A stretch of 24,756 bases of DNA from a virus. The stretch spans positions 1-24,756 of IMG/VR virus record IMGVR_UViG_3300010396_000097; one strand, given 5' to 3'. Under the pieces are notes generated by a model. That model was not told the origin of the DNA. It was given only the letters and a program-made list of their open reading frames with translations, and made no database searches. Positions 1 through 6,918 of the stretch are shown here, in pieces. Made by a program: the position numbers and the translations under genes. Each line of letters begins with the position of its first letter. The first letter of the stretch is position 1.

Positions 1-74
1 ACCTCTACAAATAAGCACAGTTAACATAGGGGGGACGGTTCAGATATAGGGCTATAGCATAGGCACCCGTACCC

Positions 75-500
75 ATGGCTACACGAATTTTGATTGGAAC
101 CGGCTTTATGCCTAAAACCCATTGTTCACTTTTGTGTAGTAAATGCGGAACGATTTTGACGGCGGCTAACCAATACGTGGGGACGCCGTGGGCTCAATGT
201 AAACCGTGCATTAGGATTCGTGCAAACACGTTTAACCGGGCACATCCCGCCAAGATGCAGAAGTATAGATTGCGTGAGATGTACGGAATAACGCCGCAAA
301 TGATTGGGCGCATAAAGAAACGACAAGCCGGGGCGTGCGGAATTTGCTTTCGTGTGTTGCCGTTACACGTAGACCACGACCATAAAACGGGGCGAGTTCG
401 CGGGTTACTGTGTCGTGGTTGTAACCTCGCACTGGGAATGCTGGACGACAATATTAGTTCGATTAAACAGGCGGTTTTGTATCTATCCGGGGGGATATAG
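75..500 (+). CDS. Recombination endonuclease VII-like HNH nuclease
   Basis: This is a small nuclease of the T4 endonuclease VII family, which cleaves branched DNA such as Holliday junctions and clears replication intermediates before packaging. Numbered from position 75, the C-terminal core shows a zinc cage C88-x2-C91 and C113-x2-C116 around the catalytic stretch H98-V-D100-H101-D102-H103, followed by the family's GRVRGLLCRGCN signature. Four more cysteines near the N-terminus (C21, C24, C42, C45) look like a second zinc site. An ATG at 108 gives a 130-residue protein and has a better ribosome site (GGAA at 96-99), so it may be the true start. The gene sits directly before the packaging genes, 2 bases ahead of the next one. 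The family call is firm; the start is not. Confidence 0.88.
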   Translation: MATRILIGTGFMPKTHCSLLCSKCGTILTAANQYVGTPWAQCKPCIRIRANTFNRAHPAKMQKYRLREMYGITPQMIGRIKKRQAGACGICFRVLPLHVDHDHKTGRVRGLLCRGCNLALGMLDDNISSIKQAVLYLSGGI

Positions 501-502
501 CC

Positions 503-1192
503 ATGGCCGATCAGCCGATTATTACTGAAGTATCCGCTACTGATGGCGACGTGGCGGCTGTGCGCCAAGATATGACCGCTGCGGCTGGCGTGGGCGGCGT
601 TCCCATCGACCGGATTCCATATAACGATCAGCTAGTGCGCCTTGAACAATCAGGCGTATATTCGCGGCGAATCGCAAATACCGACCGGTGCATTCGGCTA
701 ATCACGGTTCCGCAAAAGGGCGGCGCGGCGGCACAGTACCATTGCTCGCGGCCCTGTGTCAGTGTGGGCGACCAGCGGCTTTGTCCGGACCACGATAAAT
801 CGTCCTTTCAACCTAACCAAACGCCGCATGGATCAAAACCACGCACTTACAATTCGGCGTCCATTCCTCTTACTAAATCTGAAATGGAGGTCCGGAACGA
901 TAAGGGCGAGGTTGTGGGGATGCTGGCTGAGGGGCGGTCTATAGTGCCCCAGGGCGCGCACCGCGCAGATAAGGCGGTAGAGCCGGCGCCTGGGGCAATA
1001 CAGATTTCTTTTTCGTTGGAAGAATTGGCAGATGGGCACGTTTTGGCGGCGTTTGTTCAGCGGGCGACGGAAGCACTGGACGCGCTGCCATGCAATTCAG
1101 TTCGACAAATGAAGCAGATTGTGGCTATCCAAGAGAAGATAGCGAAGCTGGCAAAGCGGGGGAAGAATGAGCACTCAACAAGCGCACTTTGA
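503..1192 (+). CDS. Unknown protein with a putative C3H zinc site
   Basis: I do not recognise this 229-residue protein. It has one cluster of metal-ligand residues, C81-x3-C85-x8-C94-x2-H97, which could hold zinc. A low-complexity middle follows (about residues 100-160). The end is helical and rich in Ala, Lys and Gln (about 168-225). A purine-rich GGGGGGA ribosome site lies at 489-495, ahead of the ATG. It follows the endonuclease gene by 2 bases and overlaps the next gene by 26 bases, so it is a member of the packaging operon. A DNA-binding or packaging accessory role would fit the position but is inference only. Confidence 0.75.
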   Translation: MADQPIITEVSATDGDVAAVRQDMTAAAGVGGVPIDRIPYNDQLVRLEQSGVYSRRIANTDRCIRLITVPQKGGAAAQYHCSRPCVSVGDQRLCPDHDKSSFQPNQTPHGSKPRTYNSASIPLTKSEMEVRNDKGEVVGMLAEGRSIVPQGAHRADKAVEPAPGAIQISFSLEELADGHVLAAFVQRATEALDALPCNSVRQMKQIVAIQEKIAKLAKRGKNEHSTSAL

Positions 1193-1508
1193 TGAACTTT
1201 ACGCGGCGTTTCACACGTTTTACCAGGAAGCCTTAAAGACAGCCGACGCACCTAACGCGAAGGTTCGCCTTCAACTCACGACGGTGTTTTTTGACGACCT
1301 GGCACTTTTGAAAGCGGTTGGACCCGTGTTTGCGAGGTTTGCGACCACGGTTGAAGATAAGCGGGCCGTTGCGCGCGCCGCCTATTACGATGCGCTGCTC
1401 ACGCATAAATTGAGCACGTTTAACAGCGCGATTGTAACGCAGCTATTCCAGAATGACGAAGATGCGGAAAAGCGTATTGCGAAACTCGAAAAGGCGGCCA
1501 CGAAATAA
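1167..1508 (+). CDS. Unknown small helical protein of the packaging operon
   Basis: This 113-residue protein is not recognised. It looks almost wholly alpha-helical, with hydrophobic heptad-like spacing through residues 10-80 and a charged end (about residues 95-113) rich in Lys, Glu and Asp. There is no signal peptide or membrane segment. The start lies inside the end of the previous gene (26-base overlap) with GGGGGAAGA directly before the ATG. Its stop overlaps the next ATG by one base (TAATG). The tight linkage to the terminase genes suggests a packaging or head accessory role; it might also be one part of the small terminase. Confidence 0.72.
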   Translation: MSTQQAHFDELYAAFHTFYQEALKTADAPNAKVRLQLTTVFFDDLALLKAVGPVFARFATTVEDKRAVARAAYYDALLTHKLSTFNSAIVTQLFQNDEDAEKRIAKLEKAATK

Positions 1509-1816
1509 TGCGACGTTCATTCCCGAAAGGGCACCCAAAGTACGGCGGACGCAAAGCCGGGACTAAGAGTAAGCAAACGTTATGGGTGCTTGAGTCCCTG
1601 AAAGCGCACGGCGTCGATTATGAAAAGATGCTGGCCGATGCGCTGAAGCGTGCCGAAACTGGCGACGAATTCGCGCTTGAGTTATTGGACCGTCTGGCGA
1701 AGCTGGCGCCGCATATCGCTAACAAGCCGAAAGAAACGGTCGGCATGGAAGGTATCGAGGGGCTTGTGATTAAGCCTTACGATGAAACGAAGCCAGAAGA
1801 TAAGCCGAAAGCGTAG
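1508..1816 (+). CDS. Probable terminase small subunit
   Basis: This 102-residue protein probably recognises phage DNA and recruits the large terminase. The basic N-terminus (FPKGHPKYGGRKAGTKSKQT, from residue 5) matches the Gly/Arg/Lys-rich opening often seen in small terminase-like phage proteins. It is followed by a helical stretch ending in LLDRLAKLAPHIANKP (about 58-73). The tail (about 75-102) is Lys/Glu/Pro-rich and probably disordered. It starts on the stop of the previous gene (TAATG) and ends 6 bases before the large subunit, the classical order. There is no strong ribosome site, so translation is probably coupled. The family link is weak by sequence alone and depends heavily on position. 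Confidence 0.6.
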   Translation: MRRSFPKGHPKYGGRKAGTKSKQTLWVLESLKAHGVDYEKMLADALKRAETGDEFALELLDRLAKLAPHIANKPKETVGMEGIEGLVIKPYDETKPEDKPKA

Positions 1817-1822
1817 TCTGCC

Positions 1823-3223
1823 GTGCCGCAGATTATATTCCAGCCGCACAGGCGGCAAATGGAAGTATTGCAAGATGGCCGTGACTATGTGCTGGCGGTT
1901 GCCGGGAAGCGCGGCGGAAAATCCGTCGTCGCCGCCGTCAAGTTCATTACGAAAATAGCCGCCGATCTGAAAAAGGGCGTGCACGGGGATTACCTGATTT
2001 TAGGCCCCACCTATGGGTTGCTCCGCAACGGGACAATTCCGACGCTAATGAAATACTGGCCTAAAAAGCTAGGCGTTTATCGTAGGTCTGAGTCCCGCGT
2101 TCAGCTTCCAAACGATCCGGACGGCCAGGAACATTTTGTTTACATCCTTTCGGCGGACGAACCAGACCGCATTGAGGCGTTCGGTATCCGTGGCGCGTGG
2201 ATGGACGAGGCGGGCCAGTTTCGCCAAGAAGTTTGGCAAAAGGTTCAGCAACGTATGACGACGGAGGTCGGTACGACCGGATGGGTTATCTTTTCGACCA
2301 CACCCTACGGTTTGCCGACCTCATGGCTAAATACCGACCTGATCCAGCGCCGGGATGAAATGCCCTGGGTTGGATATCACAACTGGTCCACGCTAGATAA
2401 TCCGTTCATAGACCATACCGCTATCGAGCGCGCGCGGCTGACTATGAACGAGCAAATATATAAACGCGACGTGCTCGGCACATACACGAATATTGACGGG
2501 CTTATATATCCCGACTTTAACCGCCTAGAAGATGGCATTAAGCCGTTTGGTATCCCCGCCCACTGGACGATTTTCGCGGGCATGGATTACGGGTTTACTG
2601 ACCCGACCTGTATATTGATCATCGCGAAAGACCCTGAAATGGGCGTTTTCTATGTGATTGACGAACTTTACAAGTCCAAGGGTTCGTTGCAAGAGCATCA
2701 GGCGTTTTTGGAGAAGTGGCGCGGGCGCCTGAAACTTTGTCTTTACGATCCGTCCGCCGTTGGTTATTGCTCGGAATTGCAGCGCCTTACCAGCATGAAC
2801 CTTGTCGCCGCCGACAACGGGGTTGAAGCTGGTATATCGCGCGTGACTCGCCTGGTTAAAACGCAGCGCCTAAAGGTATTTAACACCTGTGACAATTTGT
2901 TGCGAGAAATGGAGAGTTATGTATATGCCGAGGGGAAGAATAAGCCCGCGCACGAAAATTCACACTCTCCGGACGCTCTGCGATATGCCTTCAGTAAAGA
3001 TTTGCTGGGAATATACCCCGAGCTTAAACGATTGCAAGCCGCCGAGGATTTCAAAAAGTGCTTCAACGATAAAGGCGAATTCGTGCCGCCGGCTAAAACG
3101 ATGTCGCAAATCTTCGATCTAAAAGACCCTAAGAATAAACGTAAGCCTAAATCAGAAAAAGAGCCACACGAAGCAATGGAATATAAACCGAATTTTCAGC
3201 CTTGGAGCGTAGAAGAATGGTAG
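1823..3223 (+). CDS. terL: Terminase large subunit
   Basis: This is the 466-residue ATP-driven packaging motor that also cuts the DNA concatemer. The N-terminal ATPase shows a Walker A loop AGKRGGKS (residues 27-34), Walker B WMDE (D128, E129) and the coupling motif STTP (158-161). The C-terminal RNase H-like nuclease shows its three acidic sites: D255 in GMDYGFTDP, D309 in LYDPS and D384 in HSPDALRYA. It starts with GTG six bases after the small subunit and overlaps the portal start by 7 bases. The length is normal for the family. By hand count, 8 of 26 isoleucines use the AUA codon, which is high and is discussed in the findings. Confidence 0.96.
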   Translation: MPQIIFQPHRRQMEVLQDGRDYVLAVAGKRGGKSVVAAVKFITKIAADLKKGVHGDYLILGPTYGLLRNGTIPTLMKYWPKKLGVYRRSESRVQLPNDPDGQEHFVYILSADEPDRIEAFGIRGAWMDEAGQFRQEVWQKVQQRMTTEVGTTGWVIFSTTPYGLPTSWLNTDLIQRRDEMPWVGYHNWSTLDNPFIDHTAIERARLTMNEQIYKRDVLGTYTNIDGLIYPDFNRLEDGIKPFGIPAHWTIFAGMDYGFTDPTCILIIAKDPEMGVFYVIDELYKSKGSLQEHQAFLEKWRGRLKLCLYDPSAVGYCSELQRLTSMNLVAADNGVEAGISRVTRLVKTQRLKVFNTCDNLLREMESYVYAEGKNKPAHENSHSPDALRYAFSKDLLGIYPELKRLQAAEDFKKCFNDKGEFVPPAKTMSQIFDLKDPKNKRKPKSEKEPHEAMEYKPNFQPWSVEEW

Positions 3224-5274
3224 ATAACGGCAGTGAAACCGGCGTGAAGGACGCGCTTCAGGACACGCTAAACCAAGAGGGCGCTGAAGATTTGGCGCAG
3301 ATGGATTCTAGCCCGATAGAGCTTACCAGCCCGGATGCGAGCGCGCTTCAGGGCGCGGTATTGGACGAGTTTAACGCCGCGCTGCAAAAACAAATGCTCG
3401 ACAAACTCATGGGTGATTTTGTGCGCCGCGAGGATTGGCGCCGCCCATATGAGCTTTTGTGGTGGCAGATATATTTGCTTTTCATGTCCGGCCAGGTTGC
3501 GTCAAAGACGCCGAGCCGCGCGAAGGTTTTCATACCGATATGCTATCAGATTATTGAGGCCGCGACGCCTAAGCTGATTTCGTTCTTGTCGGATAACGAT
3601 TCGCAGTTCGATGTAAAACCGACGGACATCAAAGAAGCGGATATCGCCGATAACGTTAAGCGGTTGATTCAGGATCAATTGAGCAAAGCGCGTTTTGGTC
3701 ACAAATACGAGGCGTTTGTTAAACAGTTATTGATGTACGGCACCAGCTATTTCTTTGTCGATTGGAAGGTTCGATGGGCCTGGGTTTGGGAGCGCGTGCC
3801 GCAAACCACAACCAAGATGGACCCGGAAACCGGCGTCAATATTCCCACGACCAAGTTTGTCAATCAGAAGTCATATAAGATCGTCGAGCGGCGCCCGGAG
3901 GTTACGTTCTTAGATATATTGGACGTTTTCCCCGCGCAGGATTACCCGACCGTGGAGGATCAACCGGGCATTTTTATACGCCGGTTCATGAACAAGGATG
4001 AATTTGAATCTCGTTGTCAGGGTAGTCAGCCGTATTTTACGAATCTTCAGCCCGTCCAAGACGGCGGCACCTCTAACAAGTACCAAGAAACCCGCCAGTG
4101 GCGCAAATCAGCGCGCGGCGAAGTTTCTACTGTTCAAAGTTCCCAGGTCGAGCTTATCGAATATTGGGGACCGTGGGATATTGACGGCAGTGGGAATCCT
4201 TGCGAGTGTCAGATCGTCATTGCGAACCGGACTACCGTCGTTCGAGCGGTTGCCAACCCCTACTATCATCAGCGACGGCCCCTCATCAAAGTTTGTTTTA
4301 CTAATGTACCCGGTGAGTGGTATGGAATGGGCCTTATTGAGCCAGTCATATCTCTACAGAACGAATTAAATACAGTTCGCCGTCAGCGCTTAGATAACGT
4401 TAACTTGATGATTAATCGCATGTGGAAAGTTCTTTCCACGGCGGACGTGGATATTGACAAACTTACCGCTGCCCCCGGCGGCATTGTGCTCACGGATAAC
4501 ATGGCTGCTATTGAGCCATTGCCCCCCCAGGATATAACTCAGAGCGCATACGCCGACGCCGAAAAGATCGTTCAGGATATGTTTAATGCGACGATCCCGC
4601 CGACGCTCACCGGCAGTATCGATGATATGAAGGGCATGGGCGGTAGTGCCGGCCTCGGCGTGGCGCGCGTCGCCGTGTCGCAAGCCCTAGAAAAATTCGC
4701 AACCGCCGCGAAGAACGTCGAGGAAGAAGGCGTTAAGCGCGTTTTAGAGTTGTTTTATCAACTCGATTTGCAATATCTCGATAACGAGGAAGTATTGCGC
4801 GCGTTCTATGGGGATATATTCCCGAAAGCCCTAGACGGCACGAGCCTGGTTACCCCCGCTATGATTCGCGGGCAAGTTAATTTCACCATGACAGTGTTAA
4901 GCGAAATGGTGAATAAGGACGCAAAAGTTAACCAAATGGTTGCCTTTTTCTCGACCTTCCAGGCGGTGCTAGCGGACCAATCAAAAGAAACAATTGCAAA
5001 GCAAATTTGGGAACTAGAGGGCTTTGACGCGGATGAAATTCAGGTTCAGCCGACGGCACCGCCAATGGGTTTACCCGGTGCGCCGCCGATGGGTATGCTG
5101 CCGGTTCCGGGGGCGGGGCCCAAGGGCGGTTTGCCGGTGGGCGTGCCGTCCAATACGGTGCCGATGACGCCGAGCCAAACGGCGCAAGCGGGCGCGGCAA
5201 TATTGAAGCAAGCTGGGCAGACCAATATCAATCTTCCAGGCAACCATAATACGGCGATAGGCCCACAGGGATAA
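3217..5274 (+). CDS. Portal (head-tail connector) protein
   Basis: This 685-residue protein should form the dodecameric ring at the capsid vertex through which DNA enters and leaves. It follows the large terminase, is of portal size, and has the Trp/Tyr-rich N-terminal block (about residues 70-200, including FIPICYQIIEAATPKLISFL) and the long helical core seen in podovirus portals. The last 75 residues are Pro/Gly/Met-rich (for example APPMGLPGAPPMGML), a flexible tail probably exposed on the ring. I chose the ATG at 3217 because GGAG at 3204-3207 lies nine bases upstream; an in-frame TTG at 3202 would sit on that site. It overlaps the terminase stop by 7 bases. AUA makes up about 11 of 38 isoleucine codons by hand count. 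Confidence 0.88.
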   Translation: MVDNGSETGVKDALQDTLNQEGAEDLAQMDSSPIELTSPDASALQGAVLDEFNAALQKQMLDKLMGDFVRREDWRRPYELLWWQIYLLFMSGQVASKTPSRAKVFIPICYQIIEAATPKLISFLSDNDSQFDVKPTDIKEADIADNVKRLIQDQLSKARFGHKYEAFVKQLLMYGTSYFFVDWKVRWAWVWERVPQTTTKMDPETGVNIPTTKFVNQKSYKIVERRPEVTFLDILDVFPAQDYPTVEDQPGIFIRRFMNKDEFESRCQGSQPYFTNLQPVQDGGTSNKYQETRQWRKSARGEVSTVQSSQVELIEYWGPWDIDGSGNPCECQIVIANRTTVVRAVANPYYHQRRPLIKVCFTNVPGEWYGMGLIEPVISLQNELNTVRRQRLDNVNLMINRMWKVLSTADVDIDKLTAAPGGIVLTDNMAAIEPLPPQDITQSAYADAEKIVQDMFNATIPPTLTGSIDDMKGMGGSAGLGVARVAVSQALEKFATAAKNVEEEGVKRVLELFYQLDLQYLDNEEVLRAFYGDIFPKALDGTSLVTPAMIRGQVNFTMTVLSEMVNKDAKVNQMVAFFSTFQAVLADQSKETIAKQIWELEGFDADEIQVQPTAPPMGLPGAPPMGMLPVPGAGPKGGLPVGVPSNTVPMTPSQTAQAGAAILKQAGQTNINLPGNHNTAIGPQG

Positions 5275-5280
5275 TCGGGA

Positions 5281-5302
5281 TTGTTATAGAAAAATATAAC
5301 AA
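5281..5302 (+). repeat. Perfect 8-bp inverted repeat beside a ribosome site
   Basis: TTGTTATA (5281-5288) and TATAACAA (5295-5302) are exact reverse complements separated by the six-base loop GAAAAA. The arm ends directly against the Shine-Dalgarno tract GGGGGACGGGG of the next gene. In RNA it would form an A/U-rich hairpin just upstream of the ribosome site. No T-run follows, so it does not look like an intrinsic terminator. It could be an operator, an RNA stability element or a translational control element. Confidence 0.6.
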
Positions 5303-5313
5303 GGGGGACGGGG

Positions 5314-5679
5314 ATGAGTTACGAGGATATATTGCGCGATGAATATTCGACGCAAGACGATAAAGAGATCGCCGCAAAGTTAATGGCCCTTGAGTCACAG
5401 GCGCACGAGGGCGCGCTGTTTGAGGATTGGATGCGCCACGGCGCGGGGCAGAAGTTCGCAAAGTATTTAGAGTCACAGATCACATTGGCAAAGAACGATT
5501 GGTTGTCGGCGGAAGATCGCCAAGCCGCCGAGAATATCCGTATCCAAGCTCAGGTTTACGCAAAGATCAAAGCGTGGATATATTCGCAGATTCAAACCGG
5601 AAAAGTAGCGGGGACCGAAATTAAGAAGTTTTCGGATGAGGGAACTAGACTGAACGGCCTTATACGGCTGCCACAGTAA
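5314..5679 (+). CDS. Unknown protein between portal and scaffold
   Basis: I do not recognise this 121-residue protein. It is helical and charged throughout, with no cysteines and no membrane segment. Residues 10-60 are Glu/Asp/Ala-rich, and a second helix covers about 65-110. A very strong purine-rich ribosome site (GGGGGACGGGG, from 5303) precedes the ATG, and an 8-bp hairpin lies just before that. It lies between portal and scaffold, where phages often encode small head-assembly factors, so a head-assembly role is the best guess. Confidence 0.75.
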   Translation: MSYEDILRDEYSTQDDKEIAAKLMALESQAHEGALFEDWMRHGAGQKFAKYLESQITLAKNDWLSAEDRQAAENIRIQAQVYAKIKAWIYSQIQTGKVAGTEIKKFSDEGTRLNGLIRLPQ

Positions 5680-5680
5680 C

Positions 5681-5698
5681 GCCCCGAAAAGGACAAGC
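5681..5698 (+). repeat. Leader element, copy 1 (before scaffold)
   Basis: GCCCCGAAAAGGACAAGC lies 12 bases before the scaffold ATG and runs into its ribosome site. A nearly identical 17-mer, GCCCCGCAAGGACAAGC, occurs at 6675-6691 in the gap before the capsid gene; the two differ only within the central A-rich run. Shared leaders ahead of two morphogenesis genes suggest a common regulatory or processing element, but chance similarity of purine-rich leaders is not excluded. Confidence 0.35.
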
Positions 5699-5710
5699 AA
5701 GGAGACAGCC

Positions 5711-6577
5711 ATGTCAGAGGTATCGAAAGTCAGTCTGGGAAGTATTGCCGAACGCGCGGAAAAACTTGAAGCCGAGAAACCCGCTGAAACTAGCGCAGAA
5801 TCGACCGTTGAAACTACCGAACCGGCTAAAACAGAGCCAGTTTTAGAGAAAAAGACTGAACCAGCTAAAACGGAGCCAGTTTTAGAGAAAAAAGTGCCGA
5901 ATGACCCCGACGAATTGCGGAAATGGAATACGAAGGTATCCATGGAGCTATCGGACGTTAAAAAGCAGTTGCAATTACTGGCCGAATCGCTGAATAAGGT
6001 GTCTAAAAAGCCGGTTGACTGGAAAGAACTAGCAAAAGACCCGGCGAAGCTACAGGCCGCCGTCGAAGCGCAGCAAAAAGAGGCGATTGGCGAGGTCGAA
6101 TCGAAATATAACGAGCAATTGGCCGCCCGCGACCATGAAATCGTCGAAAGCGAGAAAGAGCGCCGGCTGCACGACCCGAAATACCCGCGATGGGGCGAGT
6201 TAATGCCGAAAATGATTTCGCTCGCGGTTAACGGTGACCGCCGCATTGACTTTACCAAGCCGCCAAAGCAGTGTTTGGACCAAATGTACGAGGTTGCAAG
6301 CAGCGAGACGCCCGCAGGATCAACCCAGGCCGCGCCGGTTAGCGCCACGGGGCCTAAAACCTTCAGTGAGGCGGATATTGCCGCCGCGAAGGAGGAGGCC
6401 CGCAAAGAGGCCCTAGCGGAGGCCCAGAAGGGTCTAGCTGCCGAGCAAAAGGGTGCGAGTGTGGCCGGGATGGGTAAGAGCGCGCAAAAGGGCAAGGGTA
6501 GCGATGTCAAAGACGCCGCCTGGAAGATGCCGCTTAGCGACTTGAAGGCCGCGCTTCAGCAAGCGTCAGATAAATAG
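5711..6577 (+). CDS. Capsid scaffolding protein
   Basis: This 288-residue protein lies between portal and major capsid protein and has the composition of a scaffold, which shapes the procapsid and then leaves. It is highly charged (Glu, Lys, Ala) with long coiled-coil helices (about residues 65-165 and 215-250). It ends in a helix (MPLSDLKAALQQASDK, from about 273), the part that usually contacts the capsid protein. Near the N-terminus a 13-residue unit, TEPAKTEPVLEKK, occurs twice in tandem. AAGGAG at 5699-5704 gives a strong ribosome site. No protease motif is visible, so scaffold exit by simple release seems more likely than self-cleavage. The identity rests on position and composition. 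Confidence 0.78.
   Translation: MSEVSKVSLGSIAERAEKLEAEKPAETSAESTVETTEPAKTEPVLEKKTEPAKTEPVLEKKVPNDPDELRKWNTKVSMELSDVKKQLQLLAESLNKVSKKPVDWKELAKDPAKLQAAVEAQQKEAIGEVESKYNEQLAARDHEIVESEKERRLHDPKYPRWGELMPKMISLAVNGDRRIDFTKPPKQCLDQMYEVASSETPAGSTQAAPVSATGPKTFSEADIAAAKEEARKEALAEAQKGLAAEQKGASVAGMGKSAQKGKGSDVKDAAWKMPLSDLKAALQQASDK
5816..5893 (+). repeat. Two tandem 39-bp repeats inside the scaffold gene
   Basis: Units 5816-5854 and 5855-5893 each encode TEPAKTEPVLEKK. They differ at four bases, all third codon positions and all synonymous (ACC/ACT, CCG/CCA, ACA/ACG, AAG/AAA). The peptide copies are therefore identical although the DNA has drifted. Confidence 0.9.
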
Positions 6578-6581
6578 AATT

Positions 6582-6655
6582 CGCGGTTAGATGCACTGGC
6601 GTGCATACCTGGCCCATAACCAGGCTCTAGGTTGGTTCGATTCCAACAACCGCAA
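6582..6655 (+). tRNA. tRNA with CAU anticodon (Met, fMet or Ile2)
   Basis: A cloverleaf folds over 74 bases. The acceptor is CGCGGTT with AACCGCA (six pairs plus a C1-A72 mismatch). The D stem is ATGC with GCAT around an eight-base loop containing GG. The anticodon stem is CCTGG with CCAGG (6608-6612, 6620-6624), the anticodon CAT lies at 6615-6617, and the T arm is GTTGG-TTCGATT-CCAAC. Oddities: base 33 is C instead of the near-universal U, base 8 is A instead of U, the variable loop has six bases, and the end reads ACGA so CCA is not encoded. The C1-A72 mismatch is an initiator hallmark, but the pyrimidine-purine pair T11-A24 and the missing third G-C pair in the anticodon stem are not. An Ile2 tRNA reading AUA after lysidine modification is a serious alternative. 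Confidence 0.85.
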
Positions 6656-6918
6656 CGATTTGTAGTGCTAGACAGCCCCGCAAGGACAAGCCCGCCTAGT
6701 AGAGCGTAACCCCCAGGTTGTAACTGGACACGGTGAGATATCAAGGGTAACGGACAAATATACATATAGATATATCAAAGTGTAGATATATCGATACGTT
6801 TAAGTATATCCCGCGAGCGTAGATATCGGTAGCAGCTTTAGAGCTATTTACTCATTGTAGCTAGTCAACCTGATTGCAGATATCGCGCTGCGTCAGTATC
6901 GAATTCAGAAGGTATATA
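6656..6918 (+). other. Non-coding leader before the capsid gene
   Basis: No credible gene fills this gap. It holds a second copy of the leader element (6675-6691), a tRNA-like fragment (6690-6727) and an A/T-rich tract with repeated palindromes: GATATC at 6737-6742, GATATATC at 6769-6776 and 6785-6792, and GATATC at 6822-6827 and 6879-6884, plus GTATATC at 6804-6810. TAGATATATC is repeated exactly, 16 bases apart (6767-6776, 6783-6792). The capsid ribosome site AGAAGG (6907-6912) closes the region. This is the natural place for a late promoter or RNA processing site, but I cannot point to a convincing -35/-10 pair. Confidence 0.5.

Noticed and set aside
1-74. A promoter or tRNA before the endonuclease VII gene
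   Set aside because: The stretch has G-rich and TATAG motifs but no convincing promoter boxes or cloverleaf, and it is cut by the window edge.
5473-6510. A 345-residue open frame antisense to the scaffold gene
   Set aside because: Its Ser/Ala-rich sequence follows the reverse of Glu/Lys/Ala codons in the scaffold. No ribosome site or operon partner supports it, so it is a mirror effect of codon bias.
6874-6918. A 15-residue upstream extension of the capsid protein
   Set aside because: The upstream frame lacks a good ribosome site, whereas AGAAGG lies six bases before the ATG at 6919, which also gives the usual family N-terminus.
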